A stretch of 64,000 nucleotides of DNA from Malaya genurostris (lineage: Eukaryota; Arthropoda; Insecta; Diptera; Culicidae). Where the stretch lies: positions 121,615,428 to 121,679,427 of the forward strand of contig NC_080572.1 of assembly GCF_030247185.1 (NCBI RefSeq). Reading direction: 5' to 3'. Numbering within the stretch: the first letter of the stretch is position 1; each line of letters starts with the position of its first letter. Shown one piece after another: positions 1 through 11,066 of this stretch. A model generated the notes under the pieces. That model made no database searches. It saw only the letters and a list, made by a program, of their open reading frames with translations, and was not told the origin of the DNA. Made by a program: the position numbers and the translations under genes.

Positions 1-60
1 TTCCGCCTGCATTGAAAGTTGGTAAAATTTACACAGTCAACTAGTACGTGCGATTATCGA

Positions 61-132
61 TATTCGGATGTGTGTAAAAGGCATATCAGTTTTATTCGTA
101 TTCACGTCATCCAGTTATGTTTCTGGCATTAC
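61..132. repeat. Dispersed repeat, copy 1 (pairs with 3929-4000)
   Basis: About 70 bp, starting TATTCGGA and running through a TCGTATTCACG block to GGCATTAC, recur in the same orientation at 3929-4000 with scattered mismatches. The class is unknown. It could be the end of a larger element that begins outside the window. Confidence 0.6.
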
Positions 133-1477
133 GCTCCCTTTTCGTATAAATGAGCTCTTCACATGAATATGTTTCTTCATGTGAAAAAAAAACAGTTATC
201 GTTTTTTGTACACTTTGTTCCACTCACAGGGTTTGAAATAACCAATAAACTGCGATAGCGTTTCCTGCTATCATCAGTAGTCGTTCAATGTGGAATGCAA
301 ATAATAGAAAATATAATTCATCTATAAATAAAACCACGCCATAATTCTTGGCAATTCCTTCAATATCCTGCCCTCTGACACATAGAGCCCGTTATAAATG
401 CAACGTGTCGCGTGTTGCTACGTGTGTATAGCAAAAAGGTAAGCCGTTCAATGACATAGGAAAATCTATGATGCTGCAGTGATAGTTTATTTTTCCGCAC
501 TCATTTATTTACCAGCACAAAAACCACTGGGGAAAATTCAGTGATAATTTTAGTGCTGTTATATTCACTGTGCTATGTTTTTAAAACTCTTTAGTCGATA
601 TTTGTCTCTATTTAGTAAATTTGTTACTCATTTCACCTAATTGTTTGTTGTTGTGCCTGGTTGAAGCGCTATCCAATTCATAATAACGTCGGTATTATAA
701 TTCAAGTTATCGTTATCTAATAGGAGGACCATGTTCATGCGCACGTCATGTACTCGTTTCGGATATAGGCTTAAGTAGAATGGACGTAAAACAATGTCTA
801 GACACAAGCTAAACTATATGTGTATTCACCGGCTAATTTGATAGACACTCCAGTGTGCTGATAATACACTTCGGTGCTGCCGTTGGATTTATGAAAAGGA
901 TGAGAGTATGTGGTAATAGGCTTCCATCTCGGTCGTTGCTGCCAAACCGCAGCCACTTAGCTGTGAAATTTAGTGGCATGAAGGAAACTAACTCTCTACT
1001 GGGCGACTGCAGTGCCATGACAAGTCAGACCGCAATTCTCATGCCTTAAAGGATGGGCTTTTATCGCTTGACAGAACATTTGAATTGGTAGCCTGAACGA
1101 CTTCATAATTGGCAAATCTAAACCAGCACCATTGATAGAAGCGCAGCAGACGAGTAGTACTTTCTATTGAAAATACCATCCTTTCATTGAATGGAAATCT
1201 TTGCGTTGCCGTTATTGACATAACATTAAAATGACTGACGGACAAGAGTCAATACTCAACTAATCTTTTCAAGGTTCCATATAAAATATTCAACTATAAC
1301 ATTATCATTTAGTACCGGAAATGAAATCAAATTGGTTTATATTGCACGAAACATGATATTGGCTTTTGAGTAAAGGCATTTTATTCGAGGTAACTTGATG
1401 GATTTGATGGTGGTAGGAACCTGGTTTTTCGGCACATATTCGAGTAATATAAATAAAAATATGTTTAATGTGGTCCT
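133..1477. other. Unassigned AT-rich DNA
   Basis: Only short open frames occur here, with no recognisable domain on either strand. No convincing splice-bounded exon, TIR pair or RNA gene was seen. Probably old intergenic or intronic sequence. Confidence 0.4.
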
Positions 1478-1672
1478 ATTTCCCGGACCTACGACTCAAT
1501 ACATAGAGCGTTGTTCTTTCAAGGTAGTTGTCGTATGTTCGAGCCCCAACGTGAAAGCATTTTAGATGTTACGGATCGTAGCATTAGTCATGCAATGGTT
1601 CTGTACGTTAAGAATCGGCTGCGAAGTCTGTTGGAACAGAAAGTGCATAAAAGGAGTGTAATACTGAACTTT
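1478..1672 (+). mobile_element. tRNA-derived SINE family 1, copy a
   Basis: A B-box-like TGTTCGAGCCCC lies near 1537, followed by the family body: CATGCAATGGTTCTGTACG, AAGAATCGGCTGCGAAGTCTG, then a TGTAATAC-type 3' end. The same body recurs at 13921, 34640, 39982, 48335 and 60753. The head matches the complete copy at 39982-40184, which has target-site duplications. These elements are non-coding and depend on LINE machinery to move. Confidence 0.75.
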
Positions 1673-1729
1673 ACTTTAATTCTTATGTGTGTGTGATTTT
1701 CATGAAGGGAAGGAAGTCGCAAACAAGCT

Positions 1730-1848
1730 TGTTTGCTGGCTTGTTTTTTAAACCAGCGTGTTCGAGTCCCAACCTGAAAGGACTATTATTGTCAATACGA
1801 TCGCAGCACAAGTCATACAATGCTTCTGAACACCAAAAATTCTTCAAA
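1730..1848 (+). mobile_element. SINE family 1, degenerate copy b
   Basis: A TGTTCGAGTCCC B-box-like motif near 1759 is followed by a diverged SINE-1 body (ACAAGTCATACAATGCTTCTG). It starts about 60 bp after copy a and is more diverged, so it is probably an older independent insertion. Confidence 0.55.
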
Positions 1849-1894
1849 TTAAGCTAACAGAATTTATTACCAATACTTTAATGTTTGCATTTAA

Positions 1895-2140
1895 GAGTCA
1901 ACATACGTACTCTGATGGCGTATGCGAATCATTAATGTTGAGCTCACTTTTATCAAAAAATGAAATTGGGGCGCGGACCTTAGAATTGAGTAAAATAACG
2001 TTTGCATTAGAAAATGGGCTTTTTTCGGATAAGGAGTTGGGGTGTGTGAAGTGAACTTCACCTCGGAGCTCACATCCAGCCAGTCGTTGCCATCCAGGGT
2101 GAGAGAGGTCTCATTGTCCATCACCACCGCCAAGTCGTTA
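1895..2140 (-). pseudogene. Tc1/mariner-type transposase fragment (first-Asp region)
   Basis: The minus strand encodes VVMDNETSLTLDGNDW, which resembles the stretch around the first catalytic Asp in MDDE-type Tc1/mariner transposases (V-M-D-D/N-E-T/S). About 80 residues are open. The second and third catalytic regions and the TIRs are absent. It abuts the LINE fragment starting near 2140. The exact clade (ITmD37E or a relative) cannot be settled from this short piece. Confidence 0.45.
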
Positions 2141-2940
2141 TTCGCCGAGAAAGCCGAGTACGATCAGTTAAATAATTTTGAATCATTTTGATCAAATAAA
2201 TAGGAAACTGGAAATCAGACATTTTTGCTATTAAACCTTTGTGCCAAACACTGTCGAGTGCTTTTTCTATGTCTAGAAGAGCAACTCCAGTGGATAACCC
2301 AGAAGATTTATTTACTTTTATCATGTTCGTTACTCTGACAAGTTGATGAGTAGTTGAATGTTCATGACGAAATCCAAACTGCTCTGGTATATGTTGAAAA
2401 TTTTAACCAGGAGTCTCAAGGCAACATCGGGAAGAATTTTAATAAGAATATTAAAGATTCCATCATTACCAGGAGCCTTCATGTTTTTAAGTTTCCTAAT
2501 AATTGTTTCAATTTCATCATAATTCGTCTCAATAATGTCATCTTGTGATAACACTTGAGTTGAAATATGATCATATTTCAGTGAGACTTCATTTTCAATA
2601 GGACTCACAACGTTCAAATTAAAATTGTTGACACTCTCGAACTGCTGAGCAAGTGTTTGAGCTTTTTCGCCATTTGTAAGAAGTATTTGATTTCCTTCCT
2701 TGAGAGCACGAATTGGTTTCTGAGGTTTCTTAAGAACCTTAGAAAGTTTCCAGAACGGTTTGGAATAAGGTTTCATTTGTTCAACTTCTTTAGCGAAATT
2801 TTCATTTCGCAGAAGGGTAAATCTGTGTTTAATTTCTTTTGTCGTGAATACGACTTACTTTACTATGGGATGCCTTTTCAAAATTCACCCTCTGAGAGAG
2901 TGATAAGATTTTGATCGTGAATATCTTTTGTTGTATCTAA
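2141..2940 (-). pseudogene. Jockey-like LINE, N-terminal reverse transcriptase fragment
   Basis: On the minus strand, the segment just before RT motif 1 (KNMKAPGNDGIFNILIK, normally K-x-x-x-S/A-P-G-x-D-G-I) is followed, after a frame change near 2325, by ALLDIEKALDSVWHKGLI. The latter is the first RT catalytic-Asp block (D-x-x-K-A-F-D-x-V-W-H). Upstream residues (SKVLKKPQKPIRALKEG) match the linker typical of Jockey-clade ORF2. The YADD region, C-terminus and endonuclease are missing, and further stops lie upstream. This is a dead, truncated LINE. Confidence 0.75.
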
Positions 2941-3928
2941 CGAATCAACATAATTTTCGCTACATGCCATCGGAAATATGATCACAATTTTATGATAAAA
3001 TATTCAGTTGTGTGACATAATCTCAAATAATTCAAATTTAAACTTTTTTGAAATATTTGGTATAAACGAGTATCAAAGAGGATAATTCATAAGGCGCGTT
3101 TGCCTTTCTCTTATTTTTAAAGCTCATAGCTCAGTGATCTGTGAAAGGATTTATATAATCTAACTACCAATAGAATCGAAATTTTTCAACTTAAGCGTGT
3201 AAAGAAAAAGCATTGAAGTATTTCAATAGTACACTATTGGAAAAACCTGTCTCATTTTACCCATGTCAACACCAGCCAATCAGAACGCGTTCTGAGGAAG
3301 AGAACAAAATATCTGCTGCTGTACAACAAATCGTTCGAGAAAATGTTCTGAACAGTGTTAAATATCGTAGTGAGTTCCACAATTTGGTCCTTCTGAAAGG
3401 CAGGAATGAATCCCGTACAGCATCCGGATAGTTTCTTCCAATGAAATGCAAATCCGAAATGAATTATCGAGAATAAAATTCTATTTGTTGCTATTTTTAT
3501 AGCCGTTAGGACCGCCCATTAGTGAATAAGCTACAAACGAAAACAGGTAAAAACAAGCCTCTCAACAAAAATTGGATCACTTTGAATTCTATCGCCACTG
3601 CGAGCAGATGTATTTTGCGTCGTTTGCAAAGCTAGTTTCGCCTCCGACAAGAGCGATTACGTCACAGCTGCCAGTCATTTGTTTGCATTGGTGAAAAAAC
3701 TACGGTGGAGAGCATTACACAAAATCAGCCGTTCTAATGGCTCTAAAAGTTTTCGAAGGAACTATTAGGATTAGTTGTTCGCAAATCGAAGGGAAATATC
3801 CTCAGTTTGTGCACTTTTCGCTGTGTTAAATTCACAGTAATCGAGATCAAGTGAAGCCTTCTTTGTTTTTGCGAAAAATGTGGAAAAGTGGAATGCTTGT
3901 ATAATTCATACAATTGATCAAGTAATTG
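2941..3928. other. Unassigned DNA
   Basis: One 72-codon plus-strand frame at 3213-3431 has no recognisable domain. No TIRs, tRNA-like folds or convincing exon were seen. Confidence 0.4.
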
Positions 3929-4000
3929 ATATTCGGAAGTGTTAAGGAACATGTCAGTTGTTTTCGTATTCACGACATCCAGTTATATCTCTGACATTAC
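3929..4000. repeat. Dispersed repeat, copy 2 (pairs with 61-132)
   Basis: Same orientation as copy 1, with the shared core CATCCAGTTAT and the ending ACATTAC. It adjoins the 3' end of the decayed mariner that follows. Confidence 0.6.
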
Positions 4001-4870
4001 CCACCCGCCTTTTATATTCAGTTTTCGGTATGACCATCAGAGCCATCTGCGATTTTCCATAATCTCATCTCAGGTGCTGAAACGCGTTCCACGCAGCAGT
4101 TGATTGAGTCGACCGAATAAGAAAAAGTCGCAGGGGGTCAAATCAGGTGAATTCGGTGGTTGCTAAATGGTATTCGTTTTGCTTTTAGCCAAATATTTAC
4201 GGATAACGATGGCATTGTGTGACGGTGCAAGATCCACAAACATGCAAACGTATTATAACACCCAAATAATACTCCTTGTTGACGGTCTGGCCTTGTGGAA
4301 GGTATCCATGATACACAACACCAATGAAAACTGTGAGCATCGTCTTCTTTTTCGACTGAAAACGACGTGGTTTTTTTTCGGTCGCGGCTCATTCGGTGTA
4401 CGCGTCGTAAATTCACGTCTCGTCTCTAGTAATAATCCATTTGATGAATGTTGGGTCAAATTTGGCCTTGAGAATCATGTCTTTTGCGACGTCAACGCGG
4501 TCCCTTTTTTGCTGAAATTCAGGTCTTTCGGCACCAGTTTTGCAGTGACACGTTTGAGGCCCAAATCACCAAAATGTCTTGAATGGATCCAAAAGCAATG
4601 TCCAACTCCTCTGACATCTATCTAATAGTCAATTTGCGGTCTACGGTCATTCATTCTTTGATTTGTTGATGTTTTCGTCGGTTTTCGATGTCGATGACCA
4701 ATCGCTTCTCTCATCATCATTCACAGACTCACGGCCACTTCTGAAACGTTCGTTTCACTGATAAATGATTTTTTTCTTCATAGTGTCGTTGCCGAAACAC
4801 TCTTCTAACATGAACAATGTCGTCGCACCATTGAAACCGTTTTTGAACTTTTTGATCAAAGTAGTATGTT
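4001..4870 (-). pseudogene. mariner (DD34D) transposase, nearly full-length relic
   Basis: Read on the minus strand in shifting frames: an N-terminal segment with SVNDDERS and STSKTDENINK, then QKRDRVDVAKDMI, the first catalytic Asp region (IITRDETRIYDAYTE), TVNKEYYLGV, a DLAPSHNAIVIRKYLAK block, and the C-terminal SPDLTPCDFFLFGRLN with the third Asp. The segment before the second Asp is shortened, and stops and frameshifts are frequent, so no transposase can be made. A shorter relative with the same residues lies at 27120-27480. Confidence 0.8.
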
Positions 4871-5808
4871 GTAGGTACTATTTAGTGAAACAAGAATCTG
4901 AATAAGGTTGATTAAATAACGGTTTATAAAGTCATCTTTTCTGTGAGTTCATTTGATCTTCAATCTGTTTTTCTGCTCATGAATTGTAAATAACTGAATA
5001 GATTCTGTTTCAGAGTCTACGTGAACTAATATATTTTTAAAGAATTGGTTTTACATTGTTACTACAAACGAAAAACCCATGTAAAAAGACTGGAATCATT
5101 GTATTGTTGCTGAAAAAAGACAAAAACAAAATCTCAAATCAGCGTCTGATGGCTAAGCAGAAAGTGAAGATAGACTTGTGATGCAGTGTGTTTTGTGTTC
5201 TGTTGGATGGGTTTCCATAGAGATGAGACTATAGTTGAGTGCTCCAGAAGCTTCAAATTTTGGTCTACGTGGTTTTTCAACGGTCCCCGGCAAAATATCA
5301 TGGAAACAATACAAGTTAGAAAAGAAGCTAATATATTTACCTTCAGCACATTATGATTTCTTGCTTCAATTGACTCTAATGCTTCGGGGAATGATACAAT
5401 AACAAACTAAATAAATTCTAAACAATAAATCTAAGTAATTTTAACTTTCTTATTAGAAAACTAGGCACAAATCCCCGAAAATATGGGGAACGTGCCGTTA
5501 TGAGCCATTTTATTCTGATTCTTTCTTAGAATAATCACTGAGTATGCAGCAAAATCGCTCAATATAGTTCGCACTGTAACTTTATATTTTTTCAAACATT
5601 AACAAACATGGTCATGGGTACGATGCATGTAGAGAGATCAGACGCTTGTTGCTTTGTTCCAAAGGACTGAAACTGACAGTGAACCGAGCCCATCAAGGGG
5701 TTCTATTTAAATGATACACGGGAAATCTCAGACCACTCTATATTGACTTTATCTTTGGTTATACTTCGTATATTGACGTATGTAATATTAATGGCATTCA
5801 ATGGCCAT
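4871..5808. other. Unassigned AT-rich DNA
   Basis: No domain, RNA gene or paired terminal repeat was recognised in this stretch. Confidence 0.4.
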
Positions 5809-6018
5809 ATTTCGAAAAAAACCCTGTGATTTTACATCTTATCTTATTTTATCTTTTAATATAGTGACTATAATTCCATGAAATGAAATTCAATGAAATA
5901 AAATAAAATAATACTGATAACCATCAACGCGACTTGAACCGAGAATCATTGGATCGTAAAGTACGCCTATTTATAGACTGAGCCATAGAAGCAAACATCT
6001 ACTTGACAGGTAAATGGT
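5809..6018 (-). mobile_element. tRNA-core TIR element, truncated copy
   Basis: It begins with the family terminus in inverted form (TTCGAAAAAAACC then GTGATTTTACATC). On the minus strand it contains a tRNA-like core with an A-box-like TGGCTCAGTC and a B-box-like GGTTCAAGTCG. It is truncated and abuts another copy, in the opposite orientation, that starts at 6022. Confidence 0.6.
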
Positions 6019-6168
6019 ACATACACAAAAAATCGAATTTTACAGTTGACTTAATCCCTCATACGATGTATTTCATAAAGACCTAGTTTGTCAAATGACG
6101 AAAAATTTCAACGACTTAATGTTAGATTAGCTAGAATTTTACTGGTTTCGACTGTAATTTGCATTCTA

Positions 6169-7093
6169 AAGGGTGATTTTTTAAGAGCTTGAGAACTTTT
6201 TTAAACAATAAAACGCATAAAATTTGCAAAATCTCATCGGTTCTTTATTTTAAACGTTAGATTGGTACATGACATTTACTTTTTGAAGATAATTTCATTT
6301 AAATGTTGACCGCGGCTGCGTCTTAGGTGGTCCATTCGGAAAGTCCAATTTTGGGCAACTTTTTCGAGCATTTCGGCCGGAATAGCCCGAATTTCTTCGG
6401 AAATGTTGTCTTCCAAAGCTGGAATAGTTACTGGCTTATTTCTGTAGACTTTAGACTTGACGTAGCCCCACAAAAAATAGTCTAAAGGCGTCAAATCGCA
6501 TGATCTTGGTGGCCAACTTACCGGTCCATTTCTTGAGATGAATTGTTCTCCGAAGTTTTCCCTCAAAATGGCCATAGAATCGCGAGCTGTGTGGCATGTA
6601 GCGCCATCTTGTTGAAACCACATGTCAACCAAGTTCAGTTCTTCCATTTTTGGCAACAAAAAGTTTGTTAGCATCGAACGATAGCGATCGCCATTCACTG
6701 TAACGTTGCGTCCAACAGCATCTTTGAAAAAATACGGTCCAATGATTCCACCAGCGTACAAACCACACCAAACAGTGCATTTTTCGGGATGCATGGGCAG
6801 TTCTTGAACGGCTTCTGGTTACTCTTCACTCCAAATGCGGCAATTTTGCTTATTTACGTAGCCATTCAACCAGAAATGAGCCTCATCGCTGAACAAAATT
6901 TGTCGATAAAAAAGCGGATTTTCCGAATGGACCACCTAAGACGCAGCCGCGGTCAACATTTAAATGAAATTATCTTCAAAAAGTAAATGTCATGTACCAA
7001 TCTAACGTTTAAAATAAAGAACCGATGAGATTTTGCAAATTTTATGCGTTTTATTGTTTAAAAAAGTTCTCAAGCTCTTAAAAAATCACCCTT
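6169..7093 (-). mobile_element. DD41D mariner-like element with inverted duplicated end
   Basis: Flanked by TA on both sides (6167-6168 and 7094-7095). Termini are AAGGGTGATTTTTT and its inverse. The first 174 bp (6169-6342) and last 174 bp (6920-7093) are near-perfect inverted copies. These are the transposase 3' end and 3' TIR, present at both ends, so the normal 5' end is gone and a foldback remains. It is inserted in a tRNA-core TIR element. Confidence 0.85.
6276..6919 (-). pseudogene. DD41D Tc1/mariner-like transposase, N-terminally truncated
   Basis: The minus strand encodes the first Asp region (FSDEAHFWLNGYVNKQNC), then after one in-frame stop (near 6820) an open frame with CTVWCGLYAGGIIGPYFF, the second Asp in WFQQDGATCHTA, and the third in SCDLTPLDYFLWGYVKSKVY. 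Counting residues gives 41 between the second and third Asp. The C-terminus RMDHLRRSRGQHLNEIIF is intact. The N-terminal DNA-binding half is missing because the inverted 3' end replaced it, so the element cannot mobilise itself. The spacing fits the DD41D group known from other insects. Confidence 0.85.
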
Positions 7094-7381
7094 TACTAGC
7101 GGTGTGGCTGTATTCATTTAAATGCACCTTTTGCTGGCCAAGCAGGTGTGTGATTCTGTTGCTCAATCGATTAACAGACGTACTTTGTGATCCAAAGATT
7201 CTCGGTTCAAGTCGCGCGGCGGTCGCATTCAGTTTTCATTTTTTTTCAATGAATTTCATGTCATGTAATTTAAGACATAATATTGAATGTTCTTCCACGT
7301 AAGTTTGCGTGAACTGCAACGCTCCATTCATGTGCATCTAATAATATGTAAAATCACAGGGTTTTTTTTTCGAAGTGTGTA

Positions 7382-9138
7382 GTATTGTAGTTTATAAACT
7401 GGTATGTCAATTTTAGTAATGCTAAAATTTTTTGTGCTCGGACTGACACTTTTTCTATGTGTATATGGGTCGAGTTCATTCTCAGTAGTCAGTGAAATCA
7501 GTACAATTGATCCAAATGGAACCCGTTTGTGCGGTGTACTAAAATACAATGTCCTAAAAATTAATATCACAGAATCTTATTTCAATTTGCAAATCATAAT
7601 TTCCCTAATGGTTCCATAATTTGATTATTGATTTCACGTTTATCACGCTTCGGTTGTCTTCCCCCTACCTTATCAAAAATGGAGCGACTAGCGAAGCGTC
7701 AATCATTATGCCGAAAGGAAGGTCACTGGAAAAACGTGAAAGACACGTTCCACAATGAAGGAGATGCCTGGTTTCAGAGTGCATCTGGGTTCGTTCCATT
7801 GATCGATTTTAATGGACCACTTCTCGATAGGTTATTTTTGGTTTGCACAGATGCTTTAGCCATTGACATCACCACACAGAATGACCAGATAATGATGATA
7901 CCGTTTGAATGAGCGCTAAGCGCCGTGAGAGCAGATTTAAATTTGCTACTGTAGGGATACAGTAATTATTGAAATTATGTTTGGTGCCAGTGGGTGTATC
8001 GTATTGTTGTGAAGCACTTGGTAGTGTAAAATTGTATGAAGTGTCTCGTCAGTGTGAAAATCACAAGCTTTGCATTGAACTCTACAGTAATTGGAAGCGT
8101 AAAATTGATAGTACTTTAGTTTGACGCGACTAACACACCATCTAAGTTTGATAGTTTTAATGTACCGAAATACAAATAAGCACAGTACAGGGGTGATACA
8201 TTACGATGCGGAGCTTAAACTTCTGTAAACTTAGCGGTAGAAATTGAACTGCTAGGTGGACATGGCAGTTCAATTTTAATTGCTTCAGGCATTGACGAAC
8301 CGAAAGCGAAACGTGAGAAACCGGAACTTAATTGGGCTAAATTGGTGGTTGAGCTGATTCTAAAAGTTGGGACAGGACACCACTGGCTCATAAGACAAAA
8401 CGGATTGAATTTTGAACTGTTTTTTTCCAGAATTAACCGAAGCTCACTCCCGGTTTGAGCTTGGTGAACTTTTCTGTATAAACTGTATGGAGCCACAGTG
8501 AATTCAAATTATTACAAATATAAAATGATGGGCTTCGAAAGTGAAACACCGATTGTTAATTCACCTTAATGCCATTATCTTGTCATACAATGACATTTTC
8601 TTTATTGAGCTAATTTTTGGAACAGTTTAAGATAGATCCGATAATTTCCTGATTGAGTAATTCAAGTAATTTACAAAGTGTACCTTCACACTTACGTCGC
8701 TTATTCGCTTATTATTATGACGGATAGACATAAAGTGTCGATTATGTCACTTTTACAATACACTTGACAATTATTTTCGAGATGAACCATCAGATCACTC
8801 AACATCACACGGGCAAAATTCTGATTCAAGAAATGAGCAAAAAGAGTCATGATTTGGGGAAAATAGTATATTTTCATGTTCTGATAATACACCATGATAC
8901 ACCAGTTCTCGGATCATGATCCATTTGGACTGATCTCGTTGAAATTTAGCGTAACGCATTTGAGTTGTTGGGTATAACTTCAGGCGTGTTTCTGCTACGA
9001 TGGTAATCTTTGCAACATAAATTCAGGTGTTATGTTTTAAAATATGAAGATATTAAATATGAATTAAATGGAATGGTGTGAAATTGTGTGGCGTATTGTT
9101 TATGTCTCAAATAATGTATACATTTGAATAGCAAAAAC
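7382..9138. other. Unassigned DNA with two modest open frames
   Basis: A plus frame at 7628-7912 (94 codons, no ATG at its start) and a minus frame at 8215-8496 (93 codons) have no domain I recognise. A stretch at 8740-8800 (CACTTTTACAAT, then TTTTCGAGATGAACCATCA) recurs near 11925-11990, marking an old dispersed repeat. Confidence 0.4.
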
Positions 9139-11066
9139 GTGTTTAATCCACCTAGCAGTGAGATGATACCTATTTTTATCAATCCGCATGTGTTTTTTGC
9201 ATGAATATTCTTCGGTGTTTAAGTTTTCATGACATTATTTTAATGACCCTCGTTTTAAGCGACAATTTGAGATTTTAATCACTCATTACTCTGTAATGTC
9301 GAAACTGCAAATCGGATCGAATTTGAATCTAGAAGTGTGATAATCGATTAAACATGCCATGATATGTAAGTTCCACTCTAGAGTTTACGGTAATTTAAGG
9401 TTCTTCCAGAGCCGGTATTCAGGAACCAGCATAACCCAAACCGATTCGTATGGCCATATGACGAATAAATTACAACAGTTTTGAGTTCAACTTTGAAGCT
9501 TTTCGGGATTGTCATCTTCTATATCGGTTTGAATTTTAAAAATTCATCATCATGTAATTCGAGAACCGGAAGTCATAATTGGATAAAATAATTAATTTTT
9601 GTATATAAGTTTGTTTCAATTAAAATTTTTGTTTCTGAAATTTGATTAGGCTTTTTTTGAGAAAACGATTGAGCTTTGAGAAACGATTTTATACTGGAAC
9701 CGGAATTCTAAAAGCGGTATGGCCGAAGTCAGATAAATTCACCTGAGTAGCTGTACACTTTACATTTGTTTCAAAACATTTGAAAATCAGTTAAGACATC
9801 TTTGAGAGATCATAGCACGAATTAAATTTTTAGGTGCCTTCTGATCGACAACTGAATACCACTAAAACTGAAAAAAGTTAATTTTTTTATCGACTATCCA
9901 AATCTGCTAACCCAATAAACCTGATTAAATTATGTGGAATAGACATTTTTATACAATCCCCGAAACCGGAAGTTGGATCTGACTGAAAAGCAAGATGTTT
10001 TATAGAACTTTGAAACTTTTCATTTGAATCTTAGATGATTCTTAGATTTCATTTGCATCTTAGATCGGTTCAGCCATCTTCAAGAAAAATGAGTTACACA
10101 ATTTTGATTTCGTTTCACATATCATCCTGTAGTTCCGAAACCAGAGGTCGGAACCAAACATAATGCAGGAACTTTGTTTGGGAGCATACGACTTTTCGTA
10201 TGAATCTGAATTTGTAGAAAAGAAATTTTCCGAGAAAATTAATTGAAGTTATTTGTCACACACGCATTTGCTGATCTCGACGAACTGATTGGAATGGTAT
10301 ATGGATGTTATGTTGTTCCAGCATTTATTGCTGTAAGTAGTTTAAAACAAAATAATTAAAAAAAAATCTGCCATCATCTGGTTTATATATGTCATATTCG
10401 AACGATTATGTTGCCAAAAACGAGCCGTGCCAAAATCGGTCCGAGGCTAAATGTCATGAAAAAGAATGCTGTACACAATCCTTTTGGTTCTTAGAAACAA
10501 TTGTATGTAACAGTATAAAAAATCGTGTTTTCCGTTGCTCCCAAGCATTTCTTTGTCATACAGCGCTCAAAACTCCTACTGCTGGAATAGGGGGAAAAGT
10601 CGCTTACAGAAAAATTTCGATATCTCCGTTAAAAATGGACGGATTTTAACAATCTATGGCTTGTTGGATAGGTATTACCGTGCGGAATCTAAGTCTGAAA
10701 ACATATTCTGTTTTCAAGGTCAATTGTGACAGATACTGTCAAAAAACTGAAAATTTTGACATAAAACTTTGTATAACTCAAAAAGTAAACATCCGATCTC
10801 AAAACCATTCAATAGCGTTTTGGGTGACGGGGAGACCTTTCATTTGCGACTAGTTTGATGAAAATCGGTCCAGCCATCTCTGAGATCTCGACCTCTTAGT
10901 TGACAACACACATACGGACACACACACATACACACACACACACACAGACATTTGCTCAGTTCGTCGAGCTGAATCGATTGGTATATGTCATTCGGCCCTC
11001 CGGGCCTCGGAAAAATTTTCGAAAGTTTGAGCGAATTCTATACCTATTTTTTATATATATAAAAAT
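9139..11066 (+). repeat. Large low-complexity repeat family, copy A
   Basis: Starts TTTAATCCACCTAG and is closely parallel to copy E at 43195 for several hundred bp. Internally it holds diverged units carrying GGAACCGGAAGT-type and CCAGCCATCTCTGAGA-type motifs. It then has a CA microsatellite and a 3' block with GGTATATGTCATTCGGCCC, ending in a short palindrome (TACCTATTTTT/AAAAATAGGTA). No coding capacity was recognised. Confidence 0.65.
10914..10945. repeat. (CA)n microsatellite
   Basis: A run of CACACA interrupted by single T and G bases. It sits at the same relative position in the repeat family as the runs at 16792-16815 and 23245-23305, so it is an inherited part of the family. Confidence 0.85.

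Larger units (their letters stand above)
6022..7381 (+). mobile_element. tRNA-core TIR element, split by a DD41D insertion
   Basis: The left end is TACACAAAAAATCG..TTTTAC; the right end GTAAAATCACAGG..CGAAGTGTGTA is its approximate inverse. Between them, beyond the 6169-7093 insertion, is a tRNA-like core: TTGCTCAATCGATTAACAG, then a B-box-like GGTTCAAGTCG near 7203. Without the insertion the element is about 430 bp, close to the clean 400-bp copy at 56476-56875. Confidence 0.7.

Noticed and set aside
5925..5990. A functional tRNA gene on the minus strand
   Set aside because: Only A- and B-box-like parts are conserved, the acceptor stem does not close, and the core belongs to a multi-copy TIR element.
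6789..6986. Plus-strand frame ending with the same residues as the DD41D transposase C-terminus
   Set aside because: The end is the inverted duplicate of the transposase 3' end, and the first part is the antisense of the transposase. No separate gene.
10389..10853. Overlapping 64-86-codon frames in repeat copy A
   Set aside because: The frames are not preserved between repeat copies, and the sequence is built of the family's diverged units.
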